Source of the DNA: Pseudomonas sp. 10-1B
GTDB lineage: Bacteria; Pseudomonadota; Gammaproteobacteria; Pseudomonadales; Pseudomonadaceae
DNA length: 64,000 nucleotides
Direction of reading: 5' to 3'
Assembly: GCF_000935045.1 (NCBI RefSeq)
Contig: NZ_JYKS01000024.1
Coordinates: 1 to 64,000, forward strand
Made by a program: the position numbers and the translations under genes. Under the pieces are notes generated by a model. It did not search any database, was not told the DNA's origin, and saw only the letters and a list, made by a program, of their open reading frames with translations. Within the stretch, counting starts at the first letter, position 1. Every line of letters begins with the position of its first letter. This document shows, piece by piece, positions 24,680-36,513 of this stretch.

Positions 24680-27600
24680 ATGGCGTTCTTCACCGCAGCC
24701 AGCAAAGCCGACTTCCAGCATCAACTGCAAGCGGCCCTGGCGCAGCACATCAGCGAACAGTCCCTGCCACAAGTGGCGCTGTTCGCCGAGCAGTTCTTCG
24801 GCATCATCTCTCTGGACGAACTCACCCAGCGCAGGCTTTCCGACCTGGCCGGCTGCACCCTGTCGGCCTGGCGTATCATCGAGCGTTTCGACCCCGAATA
24901 CCCGCAAGTGCGGGTGTACAACCCCGATTACGAGCGCAATGGCTGGCAGTCGACCCACACCGTGGTCGAGGTGCTGCACCACGACCTGCCGTTCCTGGTC
25001 GACTCGGTGCGCACCGAGCTCAACCGCCGCGGCTACAGCATCCATACCCTGCAGACCACTGTGCTCAGCGTGCGCCGTGGCGCCAAGGGCGAACTGCTGG
25101 AGCTGCTGCCCAAGGGCACCCAGGGCGAGGGCGTACGCCACGAGTCGCTGATGTACCTGGAGATCGACCGTTGCGCCAACGCCGCCGAGCTGACCGTGCT
25201 GACCCGCGAGATCGAGCAGGTGCTGGCCGAGGTGCGGGTGGTAGTCGCCGACTTCGAGCCGATGAAAGCCAAGCTGCGTGAAGTGGTGGCGCAGGTGGAA
25301 CAGACCGCCTTCGGCCCGGCGCAGCACGAAAAGGGCGAGGTCAAGGCGTTCCTCGAATGGCTGCTGGACAACCACTTCACCTTCCTCGGCTATGAAGAAT
25401 TCACCGTCAAGGGCGACGCCGATGGCGGCCAGATGGTCTACGACGAGCAATCCTTCCTCGGCCTGCCGCGCCGTCTGCGCGTAGGCCTTACGCCGGAAGA
25501 GCTGCGCATCGAAGACTACGCCGTGGCCTACCTCAACGAGCCGCTGCTGCTGTCGTTCGCCAAGGCCGCGCTGCCCAGCCGTGTACACCGCCCGGCCTAC
25601 CCGGACTACGTGTCGATTCGCCAGCTGGACGCCGACGGCAAGGTCGTCAAGGAGCACCGCTTCATGGGCCTGTACACCTCGTCGGTGTATGGCGAAAGCG
25701 TGCATGCCATCCCTTATATCCGCGTCAAGGTCGCTGAAGTAGAACGCCGCTCGGGCTTCGACCCCAAGGCCCACCTGGGCAAGGAGCTGGCCCAGGTGCT
25801 GGAAGTGCTGCCGCGCGACGACCTGTTCCAGACACCGGTCGACGAGCTGTTCAGCACCGTCATGGCGATCGTGCAGATCCAGGAACGCAACAAGATCCGG
25901 GTGTTCCTGCGCAAGGACCCGTACGGCCGCTTCTGCTACTGCCTGGCCTACGTCCCACGGGAAATCTACTCCACCGAAGTACGGCAGAAGATCCAGCAGG
26001 TGCTGATGGAGCGCCTGAAGGCCAGCGACTGCGAGTTCTGGACCTTCTTCTCCGAATCGGTACTGGCCCGTGTGCAGCTGATTCTGCGGGTCGACCCGAA
26101 GAACCGCATCGACATCGACCCGCAGCAGCTGGAACGCGAAGTGATCCAGGCCTGCCGCTCGTGGCGTGACGACTATTCGGCGCTGGTGATCGAGAACTTC
26201 GGTGAAGCCCTGGGCACCAACATCCTGGCCGACTTCCCCAAAGGCTTCCCGGCCGGCTACCGCGAGCGCTTTGCCGCGCACTCGGCGGTGGTCGACCTGC
26301 AACATGTGTTGAACCTGTCGGAAAGCAAGCCGCTGGCAATGAGCTTCTACCAGCCGCTGACCCAGGTTGGCGAGCGCATCCTGCACTGCAAGCTGTACCA
26401 CGCCGATACGCCGCTGGCGCTGTCCGACGTGCTGCCGATCCTGGAAAACCTCGGCCTGCGCGTGCTTGGCGAGTTCCCCTACCGCCTGCGCCATGCCACT
26501 GGCCGCGAGTACTGGATTCACGACTTCGCCTTCACCTACAGCGAAGGCCTGAGCCTGGATATCCAGCAGCTCAACGACATCCTGCAGGACGCCTTCATCC
26601 ACATCGTCCGCGGCGATGCCGAGAACGACGCCTTCAACCGCCTGGTGCTGACCGCCGGCCTGCCATGGCGTGACGTGGCGCTGCTGCGTGCCTACGCCCG
26701 TTATCTGAAGCAGATTCGCCTGGGCTTCGACCTGGGCTACATCGCCAGTACCCTGAACAACCACACCGACATCGCCCGCGAGCTGACCCGGTTGTTCAAG
26801 ACTCGCTTCTACCTGGCGCGCAAGCTCACCCAGGATGACCTGGATGACAAGCAGCAGCGCCTGGAGCAGGCCATCCTGACCGCGCTGGACGACGTGCAGG
26901 TGCTCAACGAAGACCGCATCCTGCGCCGCTACCTGGACCTGATCAAGGCTACCCTGCGCACCAACTTCTACCAGCCGGACGCCAATGGTCACAACAAGTC
27001 GTACTTCAGCTTCAAGTTCAACCCCAAGCTGATCCCCGAACTGCCCAAGCCGGTGCCCAAGTTCGAGATATTCGTCTACTCGCCGCGGGTTGAGGGCGTG
27101 CACCTGCGCTTTGGCAACGTTGCCCGCGGCGGCCTGCGCTGGTCCGACCGCGAGGAAGACTTCCGCACCGAGGTGCTCGGCCTGGTCAAGGCCCAGCAGG
27201 TGAAGAACTCGGTGATCGTGCCGGTCGGTGCCAAGGGTGGCTTCCTGCCGCGCCGCCTGCCGCTGGGCGGCAGCCGTGACGAGATCGCCGCCGAAGGCGT
27301 GGCGTGCTACCGCATCTTCATTTCCGGTCTGCTCGACATCACCGACAACCTCAAGGACGGTGGCGTGGTACCGCCGGCCAACGTGGTGCGCCACGACGAT
27401 GACGACCCGTACCTGGTGGTGGCGGCCGACAAAGGCACCGCGACCTTCTCCGACATCGCCAACGGCATCGCCATCGACTACGGCTTCTGGCTGGGCGACG
27501 CCTTCGCCTCGGGCGGTTCGGCCGGTTACGACCACAAGAAGATGGGCATTACCGCGCGTGGCGCCTGGGTGGGCGTGCAGCGCCACTTCCGCGAGCGCGG

Positions 27601-29545
27601 CATCAACGTGCAGGAAGACCCGATCACCGTGATTGGCGTGGGCGACATGGCCGGTGACGTGTTCGGCAACGGCCTGCTGATGTCCGACAAGCTGCAACTG
27701 GTGGCGGCGTTCAACCACCTGCACATCTTCATCGACCCCAACCCAGAGCCTGCCACCAGCTTTGCCGAGCGCAAGCGCCTGTTCGACCTGCCGCGTTCGG
27801 CCTGGAGCGACTACGACACCAGCATCATGTCCGAAGGCGGCGGCATCTTCCCGCGCAGTGCCAAGAGCATCGCCATCAGCCCGCAGATGAAGGAACGCTT
27901 CGCCATCGAAGCTGACCGCCTGACCCCGACCGAGCTGCTCAACGCGCTGCTCAAGGCACCGGTGGACCTGCTGTGGAACGGCGGCATCGGTACCTATGTG
28001 AAGGCCAGCAGCGAAAGCCACGCCGATGTCGGCGACAAGGCCAACGACGCGCTGCGGGTCAACGGCAACGAACTGCGCTGCAAGGTGGTGGGCGAGGGCG
28101 GCAACCTGGGCATGACCCAGCTCGGCCGGGTCGAGTTCGGCCTCAACGGCGGCGCCACCAACACCGACTTCATCGACAACGCCGGCGGCGTGGACTGCTC
28201 CGACCACGAGGTCAACATCAAGATCCTGCTCAACGAAGTGGTGCAGGGTGGCGACATGACCGAGAAGCAGCGCAACCAGCTGCTGGGCAGCATGACCGAC
28301 GAAGTGGCCGGCCTGGTGCTGGGCAACAACTACAAGCAGACCCAGGCCTTGTCGCTGGCAGCCCGCCGCGCCCGCGAGCGGATTGCCGAGTACAAGCGCC
28401 TGATGGCCGACCTGGAAGCGCGTGGCAAGCTGGACCGCGCCATCGAGTTCCTGCCGTCCGAAGAGCAGTTGGCCGAACGCCTGGCCGCCGGCCAGGGCTT
28501 GACCCGCGCCGAACTGTCGGTGCTGATCTCGTACAGCAAGATCGACCTCAAGGAACAGCTGCTCAAGTCGCTGGTGCCGGACGATGACTACCTGACCCGC
28601 GACATGGAAACCGCCTTCCCGCCGTCGCTGGTCAACAAGTTCGCCGATTCCATGCGCCGTCACCGTCTGAAGCGCGAAATCGTCAGTACCCAGATCGCCA
28701 ACGACCTGGTCAACAACATGGGCATCACCTTCGTCCAGCGCCTGAAGGAGTCGACCGGCATGAGCCCGGCCAACGTGGCTGGGGCCTATGTGATCGTGCG
28801 CGACATCTTCCACCTGCCGCACTGGTTCCGCCAGATCGAGGCGCTGGACTACCAGGTGCCGGCCGAAATCCAGCTGACCCTGATGGACGAGCTGATGCGC
28901 CTGGGCCGCCGCGCCACCCGCTGGTTCCTGCGCAGCCGCCGCAACGAGCAGGACGCCGGGCGCGACACCGCGCACTTCGGGCCGAAAATCGCGCAGCTGG
29001 GGCTCAAGCTCGACGAACTGCTCGAAGGCCCGACCCGGGAACGCTGGATGGTCCGCTACCAGGGCTTTGTCGACGCCGGTGTGCCGGAGTTGCTGGCGCG
29101 CATGGTGGCCGGTACCAGCCACCTGTACACCCTGCTGCCGATCATCGAAGCGGCCGACGTCACTGGCCATGATCCGGCGCAGGTGGCCAAGGCGTTCTTC
29201 GCCGTGGGCAGCGCGCTGGACCTGACCTGGTACCTGCAGGAAATCAGCAACCTGCCGGTGGAGAACAACTGGCAGGCCCTGGCCCGCGAAGCCTTCCGCG
29301 ACGACATCGACCTGCAGCAGCGGGCGATTACTATCTCGGTCTTGCAGATGGCCGATGCGCCGGAAGACATGGATGCCCGCGTGGCGCTGTGGGCCGAGCA
29401 GCACCGGGTGATGGTGGAGCGCTGGCGCGCCATGCTGGATGACCTGCGCAATGCCACCGGCACCGACTATGCGATGTACGCGGTGGCCAACCGCGAGCTG
29501 GTCGACCTGGCCATGAGCGGGCAGGCGGCGGTGGTGCCGTCCTGA
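24680..29545 (+). CDS. gdhB: NAD-specific glutamate dehydrogenase (large, 180-kDa class)
   Basis: A 1,621-residue enzyme of the large class of NAD-dependent glutamate dehydrogenases, which deaminates glutamate to 2-oxoglutarate and ammonia. The long N-terminal half carries regulatory ACT-like segments. The catalytic core is at about residues 760-1,180 (FGNVARGGLRWSDREEDFRT, VPVGAKGGFLPRR, VVAADKGTATFSDIANG, GVGDMAGDVFGNG, VGEGGNLGMTQLGRVEF), with KGGF holding the catalytic Lys. The helical C-terminal third is typical of the class. I chose ATG at 24680 with GGAG upstream because the protein then starts MAFFTAASKADFQ as in relatives. It is a single gene ended by a strong terminator. Confidence 0.95.
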   Translation: MAFFTAASKADFQHQLQAALAQHISEQSLPQVALFAEQFFGIISLDELTQRRLSDLAGCTLSAWRIIERFDPEYPQVRVYNPDYERNGWQSTHTVVEVLHHDLPFLVDSVRTELNRRGYSIHTLQTTVLSVRRGAKGELLELLPKGTQGEGVRHESLMYLEIDRCANAAELTVLTREIEQVLAEVRVVVADFEPMKAKLREVVAQVEQTAFGPAQHEKGEVKAFLEWLLDNHFTFLGYEEFTVKGDADGGQMVYDEQSFLGLPRRLRVGLTPEELRIEDYAVAYLNEPLLLSFAKAALPSRVHRPAYPDYVSIRQLDADGKVVKEHRFMGLYTSSVYGESVHAIPYIRVKVAEVERRSGFDPKAHLGKELAQVLEVLPRDDLFQTPVDELFSTVMAIVQIQERNKIRVFLRKDPYGRFCYCLAYVPREIYSTEVRQKIQQVLMERLKASDCEFWTFFSESVLARVQLILRVDPKNRIDIDPQQLEREVIQACRSWRDDYSALVIENFGEALGTNILADFPKGFPAGYRERFAAHSAVVDLQHVLNLSESKPLAMSFYQPLTQVGERILHCKLYHADTPLALSDVLPILENLGLRVLGEFPYRLRHATGREYWIHDFAFTYSEGLSLDIQQLNDILQDAFIHIVRGDAENDAFNRLVLTAGLPWRDVALLRAYARYLKQIRLGFDLGYIASTLNNHTDIARELTRLFKTRFYLARKLTQDDLDDKQQRLEQAILTALDDVQVLNEDRILRRYLDLIKATLRTNFYQPDANGHNKSYFSFKFNPKLIPELPKPVPKFEIFVYSPRVEGVHLRFGNVARGGLRWSDREEDFRTEVLGLVKAQQVKNSVIVPVGAKGGFLPRRLPLGGSRDEIAAEGVACYRIFISGLLDITDNLKDGGVVPPANVVRHDDDDPYLVVAADKGTATFSDIANGIAIDYGFWLGDAFASGGSAGYDHKKMGITARGAWVGVQRHFRERGINVQEDPITVIGVGDMAGDVFGNGLLMSDKLQLVAAFNHLHIFIDPNPEPATSFAERKRLFDLPRSAWSDYDTSIMSEGGGIFPRSAKSIAISPQMKERFAIEADRLTPTELLNALLKAPVDLLWNGGIGTYVKASSESHADVGDKANDALRVNGNELRCKVVGEGGNLGMTQLGRVEFGLNGGATNTDFIDNAGGVDCSDHEVNIKILLNEVVQGGDMTEKQRNQLLGSMTDEVAGLVLGNNYKQTQALSLAARRARERIAEYKRLMADLEARGKLDRAIEFLPSEEQLAERLAAGQGLTRAELSVLISYSKIDLKEQLLKSLVPDDDYLTRDMETAFPPSLVNKFADSMRRHRLKREIVSTQIANDLVNNMGITFVQRLKESTGMSPANVAGAYVIVRDIFHLPHWFRQIEALDYQVPAEIQLTLMDELMRLGRRATRWFLRSRRNEQDAGRDTAHFGPKIAQLGLKLDELLEGPTRERWMVRYQGFVDAGVPELLARMVAGTSHLYTLLPIIEAADVTGHDPAQVAKAFFAVGSALDLTWYLQEISNLPVENNWQALAREAFRDDIDLQQRAITISVLQMADAPEDMDARVALWAEQHRVMVERWRAMLDDLRNATGTDYAMYAVANRELVDLAMSGQAAVVPS

Positions 29546-29566
29546 GCCTTTTAGTGAGGTAAAACA

Positions 29567-29597
29567 AAGCCCCGGCAGTGATGCTGGGGCTTTTTTG
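29567..29597 (+). terminator. Rho-independent terminator of gdhB
   Basis: AGCCCCGG / CTGGGGCT stem with an eight-base loop, followed by six T. It starts 22 bp after the gdhB stop. Confidence 0.9.
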
Positions 29598-29609
29598 TAT
29601 TCCTGTGCT

Positions 29610-29702
29610 GGCCTCTTCGCGGGCACGCCCGCTCCCACAGGTTTTCACCAACCTTGAAATCTGTGCGATATCTGTGGGAGCGGGCGAGCCCGCGAAGAGG
29701 CC
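29610..29702. repeat. REPIN
   Basis: Inverted arms GGCCTCTTCGCGGGC... and ...GCCCGCGAAGAGGCC with CGCTCCCACAG and CTGTGGGAGCG facing the centre, between the convergent gdhB and ppsR genes. Confidence 0.9.
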
Positions 29703-29711
29703 GGAACAGGC

Positions 29712-30530
29712 TTACTTGAACCTGCGCTCGACGCCCTTTTCGACCAGGATCTTCGCCGAAATCTCTTCCACCGAAAAATGCGTGGAATTGATGTTGGGAA
29801 TGTTCTCCCGGCGGAACAGGTTTTCCACCTCGCGTACTTCGAACTCGCACTGGGCAAAGCTGGAGTAGCGGCTGTTGGGCTTGCGCTCGTGGCGGATGGC
29901 GGTAAGGCGGTCGGGGTCGATGGTCAGGCCGAACAGCTTGTTGTGGTGCTTTTTCAGCACCGCCGGCAGTTGCAGGCGTTCCATGTCGTCCTCGGTCAAC
30001 GGGTAGTTGGCGGCGCGGATGCCGAACTGCATGGCCATGTACAGGCAGGTGGGGGTCTTGCCGCAGCGCGACACGCCCACTAGGATCAGGTCGGCCTTGT
30101 CGTAGTAGTGGGTGCGCGCGCCATCGTCGTTGTCCAGGGCGAAATTCACCGCCTCGATGCGTTCCATGTAGTTGGAATTGCCGCCAATCGAGTGCGATTT
30201 GCCGACGGAATACGACGAATGGGCGGTCAATTCCTGCTCGAGCGGGGATAAAAACGAAGAAAAGATGTCGATCATGAAGCCATTGGAGGTCGCCAGGATC
30301 TCACGGATGTCCTGGTTGACGATGGTGTCGAAGATGATCGGACGCACACCGTCCCGCTCGGCCGCGGTGTTGATTTGCTGGACCATGCTGCGTGCCTTGT
30401 CCGGCGAATCGATGTAGGGGCGGGTGAATTTGTTGAACGGAATGCTCTCGAATTGCGCGAGCAGACTCTGGCCCAAGGTTTCGGCGGTGATACCGGTGCC
30501 GTCGGAGATGAAGAACGCGGTTCGTTTCAT
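29712..30530 (-). CDS. ppsR: PEP synthase regulatory protein (bifunctional kinase/pyrophosphorylase)
   Basis: A 272-residue DUF299-family protein that turns PEP synthase off by ADP-dependent phosphorylation of a Thr and on by phosphate-dependent dephosphorylation. The start [19 protein letters not shown] is diagnostic, and the P-loop [15 protein letters not shown] is near residues 150-165. It is divergent from ppsA, its target, with 192 bp between the starts. The ATG at 30530 has no strong ribosome site (an AAGG lies 12 bases away). The minus-strand frame stays open far upstream, but only from this ATG does it match the family. Confidence 0.95.
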   Translation of the reverse strand: MKRTAFFISDGTGITAETLGQSLLAQFESIPFNKFTRPYIDSPDKARSMVQQINTAAERDGVRPIIFDTIVNQDIREILATSNGFMIDIFSSFLSPLEQELTAHSSYSVGKSHSIGGNSNYMERIEAVNFALDNDDGARTHYYDKADLILVGVSRCGKTPTCLYMAMQFGIRAANYPLTEDDMERLQLPAVLKKHHNKLFGLTIDPDRLTAIRHERKPNSRYSSFAQCEFEVREVENLFRRENIPNINSTHFSVEEISAKILVEKGVERRFK

Positions 30531-30722
30531 TTGCGATCTGGGCCTTAAGCTGATGACGATTCTTGGATATGATAAGTTCGGTTTGCCGAATGCGGCTGTC
30601 GGCATTCTGCCACAATTGCAGACCCTATTTTCCAGGTACAGGCCACAAACGCCCGGCCAAGTCACAGAAGACAGGCGGGCGCCTTTTTGAGCTTTTCCAA
30701 CACAGTTAGTGGAGAGATCACC

Positions 30723-33098
<2,376 letters not shown>

Positions 33099-33110
33099 CG
33101 CAGTAAAAAC

Positions 33111-33147
33111 GCGGGGGGACGTCTGGCGTACCCCCGCCTGGGTTTTT
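33111..33147 (+). terminator. Terminator 1 of ppsA
   Basis: GCGGGGG / CCCCCGC stem with a loop of about 12 bases, followed within a few bases by TTTTT. Confidence 0.8.
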
Positions 33148-33149
33148 CC

Positions 33150-33184
33150 AGGGCGAGCTCCAGCAATGGATCCCGCCCTTTTTT
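33150..33184 (+). terminator. Terminator 2 of ppsA
   Basis: GGGCG / CGCCC stem followed by six T, immediately after the first terminator. An ATG at 33166 lies in its loop, which is why I do not use it as the start of the next gene. Confidence 0.6.
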
Positions 33185-33201
33185 GTGCACCAAGCAACCT
33201 T

Positions 33202-34194
33202 ATGCAAAGCAGCAGCACTCTATTCCCCGTGGCCCTGCTCAGTGCCGAGCGCCGCGGCGACCTCAGCGAAGATGTGTACCGGATCAAGGCCGGCAACGGC
33301 CCAGACCCCAGCGTCGAGCTGGCCGTGACCCGCCTGGGCCTGGCCGACCAGGGCCCGGCCCAGGGCGTGCCAGTCATTCTATTGCACGGCAGCTTTTCCA
33401 ACCGCCGCTTCTGGTACTCGCCCAAGGGCATTGGCCTGGGTGCCTATCTCGCCCGCGCCGGCTTCGATGTGTGGATCCCGGAAATGCGCGGCCATGGCCT
33501 GTCGCCACGCAACCGCGCCTGGAAGCACAACAGCGTCGCTGGCTATGCCCGTGATGACCTGCCGCTGATTGCCGCGTTCGTGCGCGAGCAGTCGGGCCAG
33601 GTGCCGCACTGGGTTGGCCATTCACTGGGTGGTACGACCCTGGCGGCAGCGCTGGGCGGTGGTTTTCTGGGGGCCGAGCAGGTGGCCAGCGTGGCGCTGT
33701 TCGGCACCCAGGTCAGCCGTATCTACTGGCCGTTGAAGGTGCCACCGCTGGCTTGGGGGGCGAAGCTGGTGCTCAAGCGCTGGGGGCAGATATCCGGGCC
33801 GCGTTTCAAGCGTGGGCCGGAGGACGAGCCGATCGGCCTGGCCCTGGAAAGCATGCGCTGGCACGGCCTGTTCGGGCGTTTTGGCGACAACAAGAACGAC
33901 TGGTGGGCAGGGTTGGCCGAGGTGGATGTGCCGCTGCTGGCCGTGGCCGGTGCGGGGGACTTCCAGGACCCGGTATGGGCCTGTCGCAAGCTGTTCGAAC
34001 AGTTGGGCGGCGAGCGCAAGCAGTTCCTGCGGCTGGGGCGCGAGGAAGGGTTCGAGGCCTTTGGGCATGTCGACATGCTGGTGAGCAAGGCCGCGCAGGT
34101 GCAGGTTTGGCCGCTGGTGGAGCGTTGGTTGCGTGACCCGCTGGTGCCGGTGCATGCGTCTACCGAGGCTGCAGATCCTGTGCCTGTCAGCTGA
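33202..34194 (+). CDS. Alpha/beta hydrolase
   Basis: A 330-residue alpha/beta-hydrolase-fold protein. The oxyanion region is [16 protein letters not shown] (about residue 55), the nucleophile elbow GHSLGG is near residue 145, and the likely catalytic His is in [12 protein letters not shown] near residue 290. The acid may be the Asp of [11 protein letters not shown]. It has no signal peptide. The ribosome site before ATG 33202 is weak. It follows ppsA by 103 bp behind two terminators. A lipase-like or esterase role is the usual annotation, but nothing in the neighbourhood fixes the substrate. Confidence 0.82.
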   Translation: MQSSSTLFPVALLSAERRGDLSEDVYRIKAGNGPDPSVELAVTRLGLADQGPAQGVPVILLHGSFSNRRFWYSPKGIGLGAYLARAGFDVWIPEMRGHGLSPRNRAWKHNSVAGYARDDLPLIAAFVREQSGQVPHWVGHSLGGTTLAAALGGGFLGAEQVASVALFGTQVSRIYWPLKVPPLAWGAKLVLKRWGQISGPRFKRGPEDEPIGLALESMRWHGLFGRFGDNKNDWWAGLAEVDVPLLAVAGAGDFQDPVWACRKLFEQLGGERKQFLRLGREEGFEAFGHVDMLVSKAAQVQVWPLVERWLRDPLVPVHASTEAADPVPVS

Positions 34195-34210
34195 TCTTGC
34201 TCTACCTGTC

Positions 34211-34308
34211 CTGGCCCTATCGCCGGCAAGCCAGCTCCCACAGGTACACCACATGCCTCAAACCTTGCGGTATCCCTGTGGGAGCTGGCTTGCCGGCGAT
34301 AGGGCCAG
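34211..34308. repeat. REPIN
   Basis: Inverted arms CTGGCCCTATCGCCGGCAAG and the mirror CTTGCCGGCGATAGGGCCAG with CTCCCACAGG / CCTGTGGGAG facing the centre, between the hydrolase gene and rraA. Confidence 0.9.
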
Positions 34309-34413
34309 TGCAGGCAAAACACAACTGACTGCCTGGTCCCGGATGACTGCAATGGCCTCCAAGGTGTAGCCTTGCCCGATACCCGCTTTCGTTGTGACTG
34401 ACAGGAGCTTCCC

Positions 34414-34905
34414 ATGCAGCATTACGTAACGCCCGACCTGTGTGACGCCTACCCGGACCTGGTGCAGGTCCTGGAACCCATGTTCAGCAATTTTGGCGGC
34501 CGCGACTCGTTCGGCGGCCAGATCGTCACCATCAAGTGCTTCGAGGACAACTCGCTGGTCAAGGAGCAGGTCGAGCTCGATGGCAAGGGCAAGGTCCTGG
34601 TGGTCGATGGCGGTGGTTCGCTGCGCCGTGCGCTGCTGGGTGACATGCTCGCCGAAAAGGCCGCCAGGAACGGCTGGGAAGGCCTGGTGATCTACGGTTG
34701 CGTGCGTGATGTGGACGTGCTGATCCAGACCGACGTCGGCGTGCAGGCCCTGGCCAGCCACCCGATGAAGACCGACAAGCGCGGCATCGGCGACCTCAAC
34801 GTGGCGGTGACCTTCGCCGGGGTGACCTTCCGCCCGGGTGAGTATGTGTATGCCGACAACAACGGTGTGCTGGTCTCGCCAAGCCCGCTGAAAATGCCGG
34901 AGTGA
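34414..34905 (+). CDS. rraA: RraA family protein (RNase E inhibitor / aldolase-like)
   Basis: A 163-residue protein covering the whole RraA family length. Characteristic segments are [52 protein letters not shown] and [12 protein letters not shown]. The GD-x20-R-D pattern (GDML... CVRD) is also the metal/substrate site of the HMG/CHA aldolase relatives, so some members decarboxylate or cleave oxaloacetate-type acids. AGGAG precedes the ATG. The CorA-type gene follows by 27 bp and could be cotranscribed. Confidence 0.93.
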   Translation: MQHYVTPDLCDAYPDLVQVLEPMFSNFGGRDSFGGQIVTIKCFEDNSLVKEQVELDGKGKVLVVDGGGSLRRALLGDMLAEKAARNGWEGLVIYGCVRDVDVLIQTDVGVQALASHPMKTDKRGIGDLNVAVTFAGVTFRPGEYVYADNNGVLVSPSPLKMPE

Positions 34906-34932
34906 TGCGGCGCACGCGCTGATGGAGCTTTG

Positions 34933-35928
34933 ATGTTCGAGGAAGACAACGCGCAGTGGGGGCTGGTACATGCTCTGGTGCTCGATGGCAAAGGTGGCGC
35001 GCGCTCGATTGCCCGTACCGAACTGGACGGCTTGCAGTTGCAACCCGAGCAGAGCCTGTGGCTGCACTGGGACCGCAGCCATCCGCAAACCCGCACCTGG
35101 CTGCTGCGCGACAGCGGCCTTGGCGAGTTCGCCTGCGAGTTGCTGCTGGAAGAAAACACCCGGCCGCGCCTGCTGCCCATGGCGGGCGAACAGCTGCTGC
35201 TGTTCCTGCGTGGGGTCAACCTCAACCCAGGTGCCGAGCCCGAAGACATGGTATCGGTACGCATTTTCGCCCAGGCGCAGCGGGTTATTTCGCTGCGCCT
35301 GAGGCCGTTGCGCGCCAGTGACGAGATTCTCCTGCAGCTCGAACAGGGCAGGGGGCCGAAATCGGCCTCCGAGTTGTTGCTGCTGATGGGCGAACTGCTG
35401 ACAGAAAAGGTCCAGGGCCTGGTCAGCGACCTGTCCGAGCTGGTCGATCTGGAAGAAGAAAAGGTCGAATCCGACGAGCGGTATACCCCGGAGAACGGCA
35501 GCCTGCAGCAGATTCGCCGGCGTGCGGCCGGTCTGCGGCGTTTTCTCGCCCCGCAGCGGGAAATTTATGCCCAGCTGTCGCGCCATAAATGGAGCTGGTT
35601 CGCCGACGCTGACGCTGATTACTGGAACGAGCTGAACAACAGCCTGATCCGCTACCTCGAAGAACTGGAACTGACCCGCGAGCGGGCCGCGCTGGTGCTG
35701 GAAAGTGAAGATCGCCGGCGCAGCGAGCGCATGAACCGCACCATGTACCGCTTCGGCATCATCACTTGCATCTTTCTGCCCATGAGCTTCATCACCGGGT
35801 TGCTGGGCATCAATGTCGGCGGCATTCCGGGGGCGGAAAACCCCTATGGCTTCCTGTTCGCCTGCATCGTCGTGCTCGGGCTGGCGGTGGGGCAATGGTG
35901 GCTGTTCCGCCGGTTACGGTGGGTCTAG
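34933..35928 (+). CDS. CorA/ZntB-family divalent cation transporter
   Basis: A 331-residue protein with a large cytoplasmic N-terminal domain (1-265, including the long stalk helix with RERAALVLESEDRRRSERMN) and two C-terminal membrane helices (about 270-290 and 303-323). The pore motif after the first helix is GIN (LLGINVGGIPG), a variant of the CorA GMN, as in ZntB zinc transporters. The ATG at 34933 has GGAG 5-6 bases upstream; a TTG just before it is not needed. It is probably a zinc transporter, by resemblance only. Confidence 0.88.
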   Translation: MFEEDNAQWGLVHALVLDGKGGARSIARTELDGLQLQPEQSLWLHWDRSHPQTRTWLLRDSGLGEFACELLLEENTRPRLLPMAGEQLLLFLRGVNLNPGAEPEDMVSVRIFAQAQRVISLRLRPLRASDEILLQLEQGRGPKSASELLLLMGELLTEKVQGLVSDLSELVDLEEEKVESDERYTPENGSLQQIRRRAAGLRRFLAPQREIYAQLSRHKWSWFADADADYWNELNNSLIRYLEELELTRERAALVLESEDRRRSERMNRTMYRFGIITCIFLPMSFITGLLGINVGGIPGAENPYGFLFACIVVLGLAVGQWWLFRRLRWV

Positions 35929-35944
35929 ATGTTCATTGACCGGT

Positions 35945-36148
35945 ACCGGCCCCTTCGCGGGCAAGCCCGCTCCTACAGAGATAGCGCATGGCTTGAGCTT
36001 GACGCGGTCGAGGTAGGAGCAACTGTCTTGTATTGCCTGGACTGGCCTCATCGCCGGCAAGCCAGCTCCCACAGGTACTGCACAGGGCTTGAGGCCCATG
36101 CGGTCGAGGTGGGAGCTGGCTTGCCGGCGATAGGGGCAGTGCAGGCAA
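35945..36148. repeat. REP cluster: degenerate REPIN plus full REPIN
   Basis: The first element has a normal left arm (CGCGGGCAAGCCCGCTCCTACA, 35956-35977) but its right arm is GTAGGAGCAACTGTCTTGT (36014-36032), a different stem behind the REP head. It runs into a full REPIN (36041-36146) with arms ACTGGCCTCATCGCCGGCAA and TTGCCGGCGATAGGGGCAGT. These fill most of the 310-bp gap before crfX. Confidence 0.8.
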
Positions 36149-36238
36149 ACACCATTCATTTTGAAACATTCGTCCCAATGCGATGTGTGACCCATCGCCC
36201 GGCCATCTCGTCTCTTGCTGACACTGCGCGAGGTGCCC

Positions 36239-36511
36239 ATGCACGATCCGTTTGAAGAATCCCTGCGCGACCTGCTCAAGGCGTCACCGTCCGGTAATGA
36301 CCGGGATGACCGGGATGACGCCGCTTGCCTGGGTCGCGTGCTGAAAACCGCCAACCGTCAGGTTGGCGCGGGTGATCTGTTCAGCCTGCTTGGCCGTTGG
36401 AGCCAGGCGCTGCTGATCGCCGTCAATAATGGCTCGGCGCATGTCGCGCCGGTGCGTCGACACTCTTCCCGCAACGCTGCCAGCGGCAGCAAAGCAGATA
36501 AGGCCGATTGA
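36239..36511 (+). CDS. crfX: CrfX-like small protein
   Basis: A 90-residue hydrophilic protein (MHDPFEESLRDLLKASPSGN at the N-terminus; basic, Ser/Lys-rich C-terminus). It is placed directly before cmpX, sigX and oprF, where P. aeruginosa and P. fluorescens carry crfX. It contains a central helix DLFSLLGRWSQALLIAVNNG. Its function is not established; in relatives it belongs to the SigX-linked, envelope-stress-responsive set. AGG lies 5-7 bases before the ATG. The gene ends 2 bp before the cmpX start. Confidence 0.8.
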   Translation: MHDPFEESLRDLLKASPSGNDRDDRDDAACLGRVLKTANRQVGAGDLFSLLGRWSQALLIAVNNGSAHVAPVRRHSSRNAASGSKADKAD

Positions 36512-36513
36512 AT

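Noticed and set aside
24653-29638. An open frame of about 1,660 codons on the minus strand opposite gdhB
   Set aside because: It mirrors the codon-position bias of gdhB, is rich in His/Gln/Val as antisense frames of GC-rich genes are, and starts inside the REPIN; gdhB on the plus strand is a full family match.
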